Part shown: in pieces, positions 26,035-34,841 of the stretch
Layout: the number at the start of each line of letters is the position of its first letter
Numbering within the stretch: the first letter of the stretch is position 1
Source of the DNA: Bacteroides salyersiae WAL 10018 = DSM 18765 = JCM 12988
Lineage (GTDB): Bacteria; Bacteroidota; Bacteroidia; Bacteroidales; Bacteroidaceae
Direction of reading: 5' to 3'
Length of the DNA stretch: 64,000 nt
NCBI RefSeq assembly: GCF_000381365.1
Contig: NZ_KB905468.1
Location: forward strand, 124,001 to 188,000
The notes under the pieces: generated by a model
Database searches by the model: none
Seen by the model: only the letters and a program-made list of their open reading frames with translations
What the model was told of the DNA's origin: nothing
Made by a program: the position numbers and the translations under genes

Positions 26035-27081
26035 TTAATTGTTTTCCGGACGAAGTTTGCGAACCGTCACAGCAGTCTGCCACATTTCGCTCTCACGTAA
26101 CTGACGAAGTTCTTCATTCAGTTTTTCACGATAATCCGGTTGAGAATTGCTGTCAATAGAGATTTGTGCTTCGTTACCGGTTTTTACACTCTCATATAAT
26201 TGCTGCATCACCGGTTTGATGGCATCATGGAACGGGCCCATCCAATCGAGCGCACCACGCTGAGCAGTAGTGGAACAGTTAGCATACATCCAGTCCATAC
26301 CATTCTTTGCAAACAAAGGCATCAGAGACTGAGTCAACTCTTCTACTGTTTCATTGAATGCTTCAGAAGGTGTATGACCGTTCTCACGCAATGTTTCATA
26401 TTGCGCCAGCAACAAACCTTGAATAGCACCCATCAATGAACCACGTTCTCCGGTCAAGTCAGAATAAACTTCACGTTTGAATGTCGTTTCGAACAGATAG
26501 CCCGAACCTACGCCAATACCCAAAGCGATCACACGATCATAAGCACGGCCGGTAGCGTCTTGGAAGATAGCGTAAGATGAATTCAATCCACGGCCTTCGA
26601 GGAACATAGTACGCAATGAAGTACCCGATCCCTTCGGAGCAACAAGGATTACATCCACATCAGCAGGAGGAATGATACCGGTACGTTCTTTATAAGTAAT
26701 ACCGAAACCATGAGAGAAATAAAGAGCTTTGCCCGGAGTAAGATTCTTCTTCACAGTAGGCCATACCTCGATCTGAGCCGCATCCGAAAGCAGATATTGG
26801 ATAATGGTTCCACGCTGGCATGCTTCGTCTATATCAAACAAAGTTTCGCCCGGCACCCAACCGTCAGCTACCGCTTTCTCCCAAGTCTTACCACCTTTAC
26901 GCTGTCCGACAATCACGTTGAAACCATTATCACGCAGGTTCAGTGACTGACCGGGGCCCTGTACACCATAACCGATTACGGCAATTGTTTCATCTTTTAA
27001 TACTTCACGAGCTTTTTCCAACGGAAATTCTTCGCGGGTTACTACATTTTCCATAACACCGCCAAAATTCATTTGTGCCAT
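26035..27081 (-). CDS. ilvC: ketol-acid reductoisomerase
   Basis: Second enzyme of branched-chain amino acid synthesis; isomerises and reduces acetolactate or acetohydroxybutyrate with NAD(P)H. At 348 aa it is of the Bacteroidetes form. The N-terminal Rossmann domain (VIGYGVQGPGQSLNLRDNG and VIVGQRKGGKTWEKA) determines cofactor choice. PKGSGTSLRTMFLEGRG and the metal-binding Asp/Glu region ERGSLMGAIQGLLLAQYE with later EAFNETVEELTQ follow. It is the last gene of ilvD-ilvB-ilvN-thioesterase-ilvC, 62 bp after the thioesterase. A short hairpin (GGTGGC/GCCACC at 27103-27117) lies before the start and may modulate expression. Confidence 0.94.
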   Translation of the reverse strand: MAQMNFGGVMENVVTREEFPLEKAREVLKDETIAVIGYGVQGPGQSLNLRDNGFNVIVGQRKGGKTWEKAVADGWVPGETLFDIDEACQRGTIIQYLLSDAAQIEVWPTVKKNLTPGKALYFSHGFGITYKERTGIIPPADVDVILVAPKGSGTSLRTMFLEGRGLNSSYAIFQDATGRAYDRVIALGIGVGSGYLFETTFKREVYSDLTGERGSLMGAIQGLLLAQYETLRENGHTPSEAFNETVEELTQSLMPLFAKNGMDWMYANCSTTAQRGALDWMGPFHDAIKPVMQQLYESVKTGNEAQISIDSNSQPDYREKLNEELRQLRESEMWQTAVTVRKLRPENN

Positions 27082-27102
27082 TTTTGTTTTTAATTTTTAA
27101 AT

Positions 27103-27117
27103 GGTGGCATAGCCACC
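27103..27117. promoter_or_regulatory. small hairpin before ilvC
   Basis: Six-bp stem GGTGGC/GCCACC with a 3-base loop in the 62-bp gap between the thioesterase gene and ilvC, followed on the minus strand by an A/T tract. It could be a weak terminator or an RNA-processing site. No direct evidence. Confidence 0.4.
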
Positions 27118-27143
27118 TGTTTATTATACAATCTAATTTTATC

Positions 27144-27887
27144 TTATTCAAATAATACCTTCGAACGGCAAACCACCTCTTCGCCGTTCTTTTTTACCTC
27201 TATGTGATATTCATTCTCCGAAACCTCTTCCTGAAAGAAAGATAATTGATCGCCATAGTAACTCTCGGCCACATAAGCCATTTCAAACCGGCGAATATGC
27301 TTTGTTTTATAAAGTTCTATAGGAAACAAATCCAGAATATGCTCAATATAACGGATACTGTTTACATGTCCGTTTATATCGATATCGCTATATTTGGCAG
27401 TAATCGTCGCCACAGGTTCTTTTGTAGTCACTTTAATACGCGACGGCTTTTCAATCGGACAAGGTTCGTCACAGACATAATCAACGATACTCCCTCCGTG
27501 CAATGTCAGCAAATCGGCCGGTTTACGGGTATTCAAATTAATCATTGCCCATACGGAACGGGCATATCCTATCTTTTTCCCATCTTTATTGATCACTGCA
27601 AAGTTACGATCTGTAAAAAGACGGTACACATTCTCCACCCATGTCTGAACGCTGAATTCCTCATACTGGTAAGGCATTTCATCCAACTCGATGGCCAGAC
27701 GCGAAAGTACCCAAGTATAATTATCCTCATTCAGGGTTGCAATCCCAAAACCACGGTCACTGGCATGAAAGCCCGCACAGTTCAACAGATGATTACCCAA
27801 TACTCCCATCGTCAGACGTCCGTTAAAATCTACATGAAACGGTTCTGCAACAAATCTGTAAGTTCCTATTTTATTATTTTCACTCAT
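27144..27887 (-). CDS. acyl-ACP thioesterase
   Basis: 247-aa protein of the FatA/acyl-ACP thioesterase family, two hot-dog domains in one chain. The first domain has FHVDFNGRLTMGVLGNHLLNCAGFHASDRGFG and VLSRLAIELDEMPYQYEEFSVQTWVENVYRLFTDRNF; the second has YSDIDINGHVNSIRYIEHILDLF, in which Asn and His are the catalytic pair (NGHVN). It releases fatty acids from acyl carrier protein. The longest frame starts at 27944 inside ilvN. I chose the ATG at 27885-27887, which overlaps the ilvN stop by 8 bases (ATGAGTGA). Why a thioesterase sits in an ilv operon is unclear; a link to branched-chain fatty acid synthesis is plausible because ilv intermediates provide primers. Confidence 0.88.
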   Translation of the reverse strand: MSENNKIGTYRFVAEPFHVDFNGRLTMGVLGNHLLNCAGFHASDRGFGIATLNEDNYTWVLSRLAIELDEMPYQYEEFSVQTWVENVYRLFTDRNFAVINKDGKKIGYARSVWAMINLNTRKPADLLTLHGGSIVDYVCDEPCPIEKPSRIKVTTKEPVATITAKYSDIDINGHVNSIRYIEHILDLFPIELYKTKHIRRFEMAYVAESYYGDQLSFFQEEVSENEYHIEVKKNGEEVVCRSKVLFE

Positions 27888-28449
27888 CTTCCTGTTGTTT
27901 CTTACTTTGATTATAACGCGTTTCCCGGTCGGCAAGGAATTCATTCACCCGTTCAAAACAACTGGTAGTAATGGCCACACGTCCCGAACGAACAAATTGT
28001 AAAACACAATTCAGTCGGCGCAGTTCACTGTAAAGAGCTGTAATTTCTTCACTCATCCCATTCTTTTCGACAATAGCAAACACCGGGTTTACCTCGACGA
28101 TACGTGCATTGTACCTGCGTATAATCCGGGAAGCCTCCGGATTGGCCTGAAACTCCGGACTGGATACTTTATATAGGGCAATTTCATGGAAATAAATCTC
28201 ATCGTCCGTGAAATAATGCGCTTGCAACACATCGATCTTTTTCTCGATCTGCTTCACCACCTTTTCAATCGTATCCTTATCCGTCCATGCCGTAATCGTA
28301 TATTTATGTACTCCCTTAATAGAAGATGCCGACACGTTCAAGCTCTCTATATTAATCTGCCTGCGAGTAAATACAGCCGTTATCTGATTCAGCAATCCTG
28401 CTATATTCTCCGAATGTACAATCAGTGTATATAATGTCTTATCACTCAT
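27880..28449 (-). CDS. ilvN: acetolactate synthase small (regulatory) subunit
   Basis: 189-aa regulatory subunit with an N-terminal ACT domain (TLYTLIVHSENIAGLLNQITAVFTRRQINIESLNVSAS, residues 3-40) that binds valine for feedback inhibition and a C-terminal domain typical of IlvH. It follows ilvB by 44 bp and overlaps the thioesterase start by 8 bases. The sequence ends DRETRYNQSKKQQEDE. The number of residues agrees with the usual long IlvH form rather than the short IlvN or IlvM forms. Operon order and an upstream attenuator place it under branched-chain amino acid control. Confidence 0.92.
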   Translation of the reverse strand: MSDKTLYTLIVHSENIAGLLNQITAVFTRRQINIESLNVSASSIKGVHKYTITAWTDKDTIEKVVKQIEKKIDVLQAHYFTDDEIYFHEIALYKVSSPEFQANPEASRIIRRYNARIVEVNPVFAIVEKNGMSEEITALYSELRRLNCVLQFVRSGRVAITTSCFERVNEFLADRETRYNQSKKQQEDE

Positions 28450-28493
28450 AACTTTCCATTTTTTTATTCACCTTCTCCCCTCTCGAATCTCCC

Positions 28494-30188
28494 TCAGCAT
28501 TCCAGCAACATCTGATTCACCGAGCCGCCCGGAGGTGTCATTGGCAACACATTTCCCTCTTCAATCACACAAGCCTCCAACAGATAAGGACCCTCCGTCT
28601 TAATCATCTCCGCAATGGCTTCCGACAGTTCTTCACGGGCCATCACACGCCGGGACGGAATATCATAAGCAGAAGCAATCTTCATATAATCCGGATTCAT
28701 CATCGGAGTGAAAGAGTATTTGCGATTGAAAAACATCGCCTGCCATTGGCGTACATTCCCCAAAAAGTTATTATTCAGCACAATAATCTTCACGGGAGCT
28801 TTCTGTTCCATAATAGTACCCAATTCCTGGATATTCATCTGAAGTCCGCCATCACCCATAAAAACACAGACAGTGCGATCGGGACGCCCGAAAGTCGCAC
28901 CGATAGCGGCAGGCAGTCCGAACCCCATCGTTCCCAAACCACCGGAAGTGATGATACTGCGCTCTTTACTATATTTAAAATAGCGGGCAGACATCATCTG
29001 ATTCTGACCGACGTCCGTCACTAAAATAGCTTCATTATGAGTAGCTTCACTCACCGCGCATACTACTTCGCCCATAGTGAGTGTATCGGACATCGGATGC
29101 AGTTCCGGACGAATCACCTTCTCCTCTTCCATCCGTTCATAATCCGTAAAGCTTTCCAGCCATTCGGTATGTGTATTGGCTTGCAGTAGCTCTGTCACGG
29201 CAACCAAAGTCTCTTTGCAATCACCCAGCACGGCTATGTCTGCATGCACATTCTTATTCACTTCCGCCGGATCGATATCAAAATGAATGACCTTTGCCTG
29301 CTTGGCATAGGTAGCCAGATTTCCCGTTACCCGGTCATCAAAACGCATACCCACCGCAATAAGAACATCACATTTATTCGTATTAATATTCGGCCCTAAG
29401 TTGCCATGCATCCCCAACATACCCTTATTCAAAGGATGGTCCGTTGGCAATGCCGACAATCCTAACAAAGTACATCCGACAGGTATTCCCGCCTTCTCGA
29501 TGAAATTACGCAACTCTTGTTGGGCATTTCCCAATTCTACCCCCTGGCCTACCAGTACCAGCGGACGTTCCGCATTATTTATCAACTCGGCAGCAATTCT
29601 CACTGCCTCCGGGTCTGTATCGGGCACAGGAACATAGCTACGGATATAATCTAACTTCGTCGGAACATATCCGGCTTTCTCTACTTGTGCATTCTTAGCA
29701 AAATCGAGCACTACCGGACCGGGACGCCCGCTTTTTGCGATATAAAATGCGCGGGCTACCGCCCAAGGTACATCTTCCGCACGCCGGATCTGATAACTCC
29801 ACTTCGTAATAGGCTGGGTAATACCGACAAGATCGACTTCCTGAAAAGCATCCGTTCCCAAAAATGCAGTACCTACCTGTCCTGCTATCACTACAATAGG
29901 AGTACTGTCGATCATCGCATCGGCAATACCTGTTATCGTATTGGTAGCTCCGGGACCACTCGTAACGAGGCAGACTCCCACTTCACCCGATGAGCGTGCA
30001 AAACCTTGTGCCGCATGAGCTGCCCCCTGTTCGTGCCGAACCAATATATGATTCAACGTATCCCGATGATCATACAGAGCATCGAATACCGGCATGATAG
30101 AACCTCCCGGATACCCAAAAATGGTCTCTACTCCCTGATATTCAAGAGAACGCATCAATGCTTCTGCGCCCGAAATTAAGTCTTTCAT
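28494..30188 (-). CDS. ilvB: acetolactate synthase large (catalytic) subunit
   Basis: Thiamine-diphosphate enzyme that joins two pyruvates, or pyruvate and 2-oxobutyrate. At 564 aa it has the usual three domains. GYPGGSIMPVFDAL is the FAD/TPP-proximal N-terminus, with the catalytic Glu in HEQGAAHAAQGFARSSGEVG. The middle domain (about 190-330) holds the FAD site. The TPP-binding motif is MGDGGLQMNIQELGTI followed by NNNFLGNVRQWQ. It precedes ilvN, so a holoenzyme is made from one transcript. The upstream gene ilvD is 24 bp away. There is no own promoter box in the gap. Confidence 0.96.
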   Translation of the reverse strand: MKDLISGAEALMRSLEYQGVETIFGYPGGSIMPVFDALYDHRDTLNHILVRHEQGAAHAAQGFARSSGEVGVCLVTSGPGATNTITGIADAMIDSTPIVVIAGQVGTAFLGTDAFQEVDLVGITQPITKWSYQIRRAEDVPWAVARAFYIAKSGRPGPVVLDFAKNAQVEKAGYVPTKLDYIRSYVPVPDTDPEAVRIAAELINNAERPLVLVGQGVELGNAQQELRNFIEKAGIPVGCTLLGLSALPTDHPLNKGMLGMHGNLGPNINTNKCDVLIAVGMRFDDRVTGNLATYAKQAKVIHFDIDPAEVNKNVHADIAVLGDCKETLVAVTELLQANTHTEWLESFTDYERMEEEKVIRPELHPMSDTLTMGEVVCAVSEATHNEAILVTDVGQNQMMSARYFKYSKERSIITSGGLGTMGFGLPAAIGATFGRPDRTVCVFMGDGGLQMNIQELGTIMEQKAPVKIIVLNNNFLGNVRQWQAMFFNRKYSFTPMMNPDYMKIASAYDIPSRRVMAREELSEAIAEMIKTEGPYLLEACVIEEGNVLPMTPPGGSVNQMLLEC

Positions 30189-30212
30189 AATCCATAAATC
30201 AAATTCATAATT

Positions 30213-32012
30213 CTAAATCATTCTCACCGCTCCCTTATCAGCAGAGCTCACCATGCTGGCATAAGCTTTCAGACTCTTCGGAACAAACCGTTCCCGAGTT
30301 ACCGGAGCCATCGGACGCGCAGCCAGTTCTTCATCAGTCAGTTTCACATTGATAGTACGCTCAGGAATGTTTATTTCAATCCAGTCTCCGTCTTGTATCT
30401 TACCGATATTCCCACCGGCCGCAGCCTCCGGAGAAATGTGTCCGATACTCAATCCCGATGTTCCGCCACTAAAACGGCCATCAGTAATCAACGCACACTC
30501 TTTTCCTAAATGTCTGGACTTAATATAAGAGGTGGGATACAACATTTCCTGCATTCCCGGACCACCCTTGGGCCCCTCATTCGTAATGACGACCACATCG
30601 CCACTGACCACTTTTCCACCTAAAATACCTTCACAAGCAGCTTCTTGCGAATCGAAAACTTTGGCCGGACCGGTAAATTTCCAGATACTCTCGTCTACAC
30701 CGGCTGTCTTCACAACACAACCGTCTTGAGCTATATTTCCTTTCAAGACAGCCAATCCGCCGTCTTTGCTATAAGCGTGTTCCAAATCACGGATACATCC
30801 GCCGGCACGGTCCGTGTCGAGCTCCTTATAATAAGTATCCTGAGAGCCCAATACGAGATTGAATTTTCCGGCTGCCGCACTTGCATATTTTTTCAACGCT
30901 TTCTCACAAACATTCGGACTGGTAATGCAGAACTTATCAATCGCCCCGGCCAATGTCATACCATCCACCCGACGGACAGTCGTATCTACGAGCCCTCCTT
31001 TTGCCAACTCGTTCATAATGGCTATAATACCTCCTGCACGGTTCACGTCCTGAATGTGATATTTCTGCGTATTAGGAGCCACTTTACACAGACAAGGACT
31101 TTTACGGGACAACATATCGATATCATCCATCTTAAAATCGACTTCCGCCTCATGGGCAATGGCCAACAGATGAAGAACCGTATTCGTAGATCCTCCCATA
31201 GCGATATCGAGCGTCATGGCATTCAAGAAAGCCTCACGGGTAGCGATGCTCCGGGGCAATACACTCTCGTCTCCTTCTTCGTAATATTTAAAAGCATTCT
31301 CCACAATCAGTTTAGCAGCGTCCTTGAAGAGTTCGGTACGGTTCTCATGAGTAGCTACAATCGTTCCGTTGCCGGGAAGCGCCAACCCGATGGCTTCATT
31401 CAGACAGTTCATCGAGTTTGCCGTAAACATACCCGAACAACAACCACAAGTAGGACAAGCATTTCTTTCTATATCAGCCACATCGCTATCACTTACACTG
31501 TCATCGGCCGATTTGATCATAGCATCGATTAAATCAAGATGCTGACCGTTCCATTCACCGGCCTCCATCGGCCCCCCCGATACAAATACGGTAGGGATGT
31601 TCAATCGCATGGCAGCCATCAGCATTCCCGGAGTAATTTTATCACAATTGCTGATACACACCATTGCATCCGCCTTGTGGGCATTCACCATATACTCTAC
31701 GCTATCTGCTATAATATCACGGGAAGGAAGCGAATAGAGCATACCGTCATGGCCCATGGCAATACCGTCATCAATAGCAATCGTATTGAATTCCGCAGCA
31801 AAACAGCCTAATTTTTCAATCTCCGCTTTCACCAATTGTCCTATTTTATGTAAATGTACATGTCCGGGCACAAACTGCGTAAACGAATTCACGATAGCGA
31901 TAATGGGCTTCCCCATCTGTTCTTTTTTCATACCGTTGGCCCCCCATAAAGCGCGGGCACCTGCCATGCGGCGGCCTTGCGTACTGAATGAACTGCGTAA
32001 TTGCTTTTTCAT
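30213..32012 (-). CDS. ilvD: dihydroxy-acid dehydratase
   Basis: Dehydrates dihydroxyvalerate compounds to the keto acids of valine and isoleucine with an Fe-S cluster. The 599-aa protein has the cluster cysteines in CISNCDKITPGMLMAAMRL and CPTCGCCSGMFTANSMN, and the family signature SDGRFSGGTSGLSIGHISPEA here reads TDGRFSGGTSG. It is the first structural gene of the ilv operon. Its 5' leader encodes a 24-residue Ile/Val-rich peptide followed by a terminator hairpin (separate entries), so expression is probably controlled by attenuation. The start ATG lies 23 bp downstream of the terminator stem. Confidence 0.95.
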   Translation of the reverse strand: MKKQLRSSFSTQGRRMAGARALWGANGMKKEQMGKPIIAIVNSFTQFVPGHVHLHKIGQLVKAEIEKLGCFAAEFNTIAIDDGIAMGHDGMLYSLPSRDIIADSVEYMVNAHKADAMVCISNCDKITPGMLMAAMRLNIPTVFVSGGPMEAGEWNGQHLDLIDAMIKSADDSVSDSDVADIERNACPTCGCCSGMFTANSMNCLNEAIGLALPGNGTIVATHENRTELFKDAAKLIVENAFKYYEEGDESVLPRSIATREAFLNAMTLDIAMGGSTNTVLHLLAIAHEAEVDFKMDDIDMLSRKSPCLCKVAPNTQKYHIQDVNRAGGIIAIMNELAKGGLVDTTVRRVDGMTLAGAIDKFCITSPNVCEKALKKYASAAAGKFNLVLGSQDTYYKELDTDRAGGCIRDLEHAYSKDGGLAVLKGNIAQDGCVVKTAGVDESIWKFTGPAKVFDSQEAACEGILGGKVVSGDVVVITNEGPKGGPGMQEMLYPTSYIKSRHLGKECALITDGRFSGGTSGLSIGHISPEAAAGGNIGKIQDGDWIEINIPERTINVKLTDEELAARPMAPVTRERFVPKSLKAYASMVSSADKGAVRMI

Positions 32013-32034
32013 TTCCTGATTTCTTTTTAATTAA

Positions 32035-32066
32035 AGAGCCTTCCCCACGATAGTGAGAAAGGCTCT
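32035..32066 (-). terminator. attenuator terminator in the ilvD leader
   Basis: On the minus strand AGAGCCTTTCTCAC, loop TATC, GTGGGGAAGGCTCT: a 14-bp stem with two G-U pairs, followed by a short T/A tract. The first arm can instead pair with the segment GTGAGAAAGG at the leader stop codon (32102-32111), giving an antiterminator. Confidence 0.85.
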
Positions 32067-32107
32067 AATTATTTCATTTTATGGTACGAATACATACACA
32101 ACCTTTC

Positions 32108-32182
32108 TCACGCTCTTGATGTGACCACCACGACGCGAATAATATGCAGGACTGCCAGGTTAATAGATGTACGAGTATTCAT
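32108..32182 (-). CDS. ilvL: ilv leader peptide (24 aa), attenuation control
   Basis: Short ORF on the minus strand from ATG at 32182 to TGA at 32108, too short for usual gene callers. The 24-residue peptide ends in a run of regulatory residues: Ile14-Ile15-Arg16-Val17-Val18-Val19-Val20, with Leu9, Val11 and Leu12 before it. This is the hallmark of attenuation leaders of ilv operons such as E. coli ilvL. The stop codon lies within GTGAGAAAGG, which is complementary to the first arm of the terminator at 32035-32066. Ribosomes stalled at Ile or Val codons would leave that segment free to form an antiterminator; ribosomes reaching the stop would cover it and allow termination. Sequence structure is direct; the mechanism is inferred from the enterobacterial model. 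Confidence 0.85.
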   Translation of the reverse strand: MNTRTSINLAVLHIIRVVVVTSRA

Positions 32183-32209
32183 ATCTTATTTCTTCTGTTA
32201 ATTGTGCTG

Positions 32210-32240
32210 CAAAGGTAAGGGCTTTTTTATTATATCCAAA
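32210..32240 (-). promoter_or_regulatory. promoter of the ilv operon
   Basis: On the minus strand TTTG (32240-32237), 19 bp, TACCTTTG (32217-32210): an exact Bacteroides consensus, 27 bp before the leader-peptide ATG. Confidence 0.8.
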
Positions 32241-32421
32241 CAAATTGAAGAAAAAAATCACCTAAAATTGAATAATCGTAAGAAAAGAGGGGTTTTATAT
32301 CTAATTTTATCACTTTATAGTTCTAAAAGGAACCATTTTTCAAGTGCAACCGAATTGTGATAAAAGCGCTTAATAATCTGAAATTTACATAGTGTATTCT
32401 GACTGCCTAATAAATTATTCG

Positions 32422-32429
32422 TATCTTTG
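32422..32429 (+). promoter_or_regulatory. -7 box TATCTTTG of slyD
   Basis: A perfect TAnnTTTG lies 44 bp before the ATG at 32474. No certain -33 element. Confidence 0.55.
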
Positions 32430-32473
32430 CAGCTACGCGGATATCCGCAATTACTAACTATATACAAAAATAA

Positions 32474-33049
32474 ATGGAAACAGCAGAAAACAAGTACATC
32501 ACCGTAGCGTATAAACTGTACACTACAGAAGATGGAGAAAAAGATTTAGTAGAAGAAGCCAAAGCAGAGCATCCATTCCAATTCATTTCCGGCTTGGGTA
32601 CTACACTCGAAGCTTTTGAAAGCCAGATAGCCCCACTTAATAAAGGAGATAAATTCGACTTCACCATTTCATCTCAGGATGCTTATGGCGAGTACAACGA
32701 AGAACATGTACTGGATTTACCCAAACATATTTTCGAAATCGACGGCAAATTCGATAACGAACGTATCTTTGCAGGTAATGTAGTACCTTTAATGGATTCC
32801 GAGGGCCGTCGCATGAACGGAACAGTAGTGGAAGTGAAACCCGATGTAGTAGTAGTTGACATGAACCACCCGTTGGCAGGTGCTGATCTGACTTTTGTCG
32901 GTGAAGTAATTGAAAGCCGTCCGGCCACCAACGAAGAAATACAGGAAATCGTAAACATGATGGGCGGCGGCGGTTGCAGCTGCGGTTGTGGTGATTGTGG
33001 CAGCGACTGCGGTGACCATGAATGCGGCGAAGGCTGCGGATGCCATTAA
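32474..33049 (+). CDS. slyD: FKBP-type peptidyl-prolyl isomerase, SlyD-like
   Basis: 191-aa cis-trans prolyl isomerase and chaperone with an insert-in-flap (IF) domain. The FKBP half starts ITVAYKLYTTEDGEKDLVEEAKAEHPFQFISGLGTTLEAFESQI and contains FDFTISSQDAYGEYNEEHVLDLP. The IF domain follows, then FVGEVIESRPATNEEI. The C-terminal 27 residues are rich in Cys, Gly, Asp and His (GCSCGCGDCGSDCGDHECGEGC), as in the metal-binding tail of E. coli SlyD, which binds nickel and zinc. This suggests a metal-sequestering or metallochaperone role; hydrogenase maturation is a possible context. It is transcribed alone and ends directly before a hairpin element. Confidence 0.93.
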   Translation: METAENKYITVAYKLYTTEDGEKDLVEEAKAEHPFQFISGLGTTLEAFESQIAPLNKGDKFDFTISSQDAYGEYNEEHVLDLPKHIFEIDGKFDNERIFAGNVVPLMDSEGRRMNGTVVEVKPDVVVVDMNHPLAGADLTFVGEVIESRPATNEEIQEIVNMMGGGGCSCGCGDCGSDCGDHECGEGCGCH

Positions 33050-33050
33050 T

Positions 33051-33131
33051 AGTTGAAAGTTGAAAATTGAAAGTTACTATGCAGCATAATAGCGCAGCTA
33101 ACTTTCAACTTTCAATTTTCAACTTTCAACT
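33051..33131. repeat. hairpin element 2 with conserved core
   Basis: Left arm of AGTTGAAAGTTGAAAATTG words; right arm the complements CTTTCAACTTTCAATTTTC. The core ATGCAGCATAATAGCGCAGC occupies 33079-33098. It lies between the converging slyD and cysteine-desulfidase-like genes. The long near-perfect stem would present the core in the loop. Confidence 0.85.
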
Positions 33132-33146
33132 AAAACAAGCTTTTGG

Positions 33147-34433
33147 CTAACAGCGTTTGTGAGTCATAATATCCAATACCACCCTGTCCGTCTCATTCAT
33201 ACTTTGCGAACCGATACGGGTCAAGTTACGGATACTTTGATCGACATCTTCATCGATAATCCCTTCCACAGATGTCACGCATCGATTTTCCATGGCCATT
33301 ACGGCTGAAAGAACTGCGGTAGAAACACCGGTCGTTACTTTCAATGAACAACTGGGCTTTGCACCGTCACAAATCATTCCCGTCAAATTGGCGATCATAT
33401 TTTGTACTGCATAAGCAACTTGTTCATACTTTCCTCCCATCAGCCACGTAATGCCACAGCTCGAACCGGTAGCTGCTACTACACAACCACAGAGCGCGGA
33501 TAAACGCCCCAGACTCTGTTTTATGTAAATCACCGTGAGATGGCTTAACATTAAGGCGCGGATAAGTTCCTCTTCCGATTTGCCATTCTCTTCTGCAAAA
33601 ATCAGAACAGGTAAAGTTGCTGATATTCCCTGGTTACCACTACCCGAATTGCTCATTACCGGAATCATAGCTCCTGCCATACGGGCATCACAAGCTGCCG
33701 AAGTATAAGAAAGAATATGAGAAAAGACACTGTCGCCCATTATCTGATGCTCATACCGTCCACGAAGTACCTTTCCCAAAGCATGCCCGTAATCTCCCTG
33801 AAAAGAGCTCTCGGCAGCAGCTTTGTTCAACCGGGCTGTCTCAAGAATAAAACGGATCTCCTCCAACGGGGCGGTTAAAGCAAAATCATAAACTTTCTTT
33901 AAGTTCAGGTCCAAGTTCTGCTCGTCCTGTTCTTCTGTTCCGACAGGTTGTTTACTAAACAATATTTCTTCACCGCGTGCTATATATATAAAGGTGGTAT
34001 GCCCACCGGCAATAATTGCCGTAGCTACTTTCCCTTCTGCTTCGCAAAGCACTTCAATATAAAGTTTTTCCGCAATACCTTCTTTCAACGAAATACAGAC
34101 ACGCTTCTCATTTATATACTGTTTTCCCAACTTTACAGCCTCCGGTGTACTATCCTTTAATACTTCAAGCTGATACTCCGACTTTCCGATAATAGCCCCC
34201 AAGGCCACAGCGATAGGCAAACCGATCATCCCCGTTCCAGGAATACCTACCCCCATTGCATTTTTCAAAATGTTGGCACTCAAAAACACTTTTATATTCT
34301 CCGGCTTCGTTCCCAGTGTTTCTACAGTTTTTGCCACACACAACGCTACCGCAATAGGTTCTGTACAGCCAATAGCCGGAATCACCTCACGCCTCACCAA
34401 ATCGATTATCTGTTTCCTTTCCGATTCAATCAT
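33147..34433 (-). CDS. UPF0597 / L-cysteine desulfidase (CyuA-like) family protein
   Basis: 428-aa protein of the serine dehydratase alpha-like UPF0597 family (E. coli YhaM/CyuA). The N-terminal signature is PAIGCTEPIAVAL (residues about 20-32), and conserved cysteines follow in SALCGCVVAATGSSCGITW and TGMICDGAKPSC, suggesting a [4Fe-4S] site. E. coli CyuA converts cysteine to pyruvate, ammonia and sulfide; the same activity is plausible here but not proven. It is a single gene with a TACATTTG box upstream. If active, it would be one source of hydrogen sulfide. Confidence 0.85.
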   Translation of the reverse strand: MIESERKQIIDLVRREVIPAIGCTEPIAVALCVAKTVETLGTKPENIKVFLSANILKNAMGVGIPGTGMIGLPIAVALGAIIGKSEYQLEVLKDSTPEAVKLGKQYINEKRVCISLKEGIAEKLYIEVLCEAEGKVATAIIAGGHTTFIYIARGEEILFSKQPVGTEEQDEQNLDLNLKKVYDFALTAPLEEIRFILETARLNKAAAESSFQGDYGHALGKVLRGRYEHQIMGDSVFSHILSYTSAACDARMAGAMIPVMSNSGSGNQGISATLPVLIFAEENGKSEEELIRALMLSHLTVIYIKQSLGRLSALCGCVVAATGSSCGITWLMGGKYEQVAYAVQNMIANLTGMICDGAKPSCSLKVTTGVSTAVLSAVMAMENRCVTSVEGIIDEDVDQSIRNLTRIGSQSMNETDRVVLDIMTHKRC

Positions 34434-34455
34434 GACTTTGCTATATTAATTGCTA

Positions 34456-34463
34456 CAAATGTA
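34456..34463 (-). promoter_or_regulatory. -7 box TACATTTG of the CyuA-like gene
   Basis: On the minus strand TACATTTG, 22 bp before the start at 34433. Confidence 0.5.
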
Positions 34464-34841
34464 ATGAATATACTCTTTATATACACTAAAGTTTCAGATT
34501 TTATAAGCAGAATATGATTAAAACCACTCAACAATTTTGCCAGTTTTTCAATACAAAATATTCCATTATAAATCTCAAATTTATTCAATATTCCATAGAT
34601 AATTTAACATTTAGAATATAAAAAGCTACTTCAATTATTTCATTAATAAAAACTCAATAAACTCTAATTAGTTCAGAAATACCGAGAAAAATAAAGAATT
34701 GATGAAAGTAGAATCATTCGATCAGAATCATATTACTTTAGGATTGGAACACTAAATTTTAAAAATAGACCTATTATATTGATTTTCAGTCTCCACTTTT
34801 AAAGAAATAGTATAAAAAGAACATAAAAAGACAAACCAAGA

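Noticed and set aside
27246..27968. 240-codon plus-strand frame opposite the thioesterase gene
   Set aside because: Antisense to a conserved gene in a tight operon; no domain.
30645..31532. 295-codon plus-strand frame opposite ilvD
   Set aside because: It is fully antisense to a conserved enzyme gene and has no family resemblance; shadow frame.
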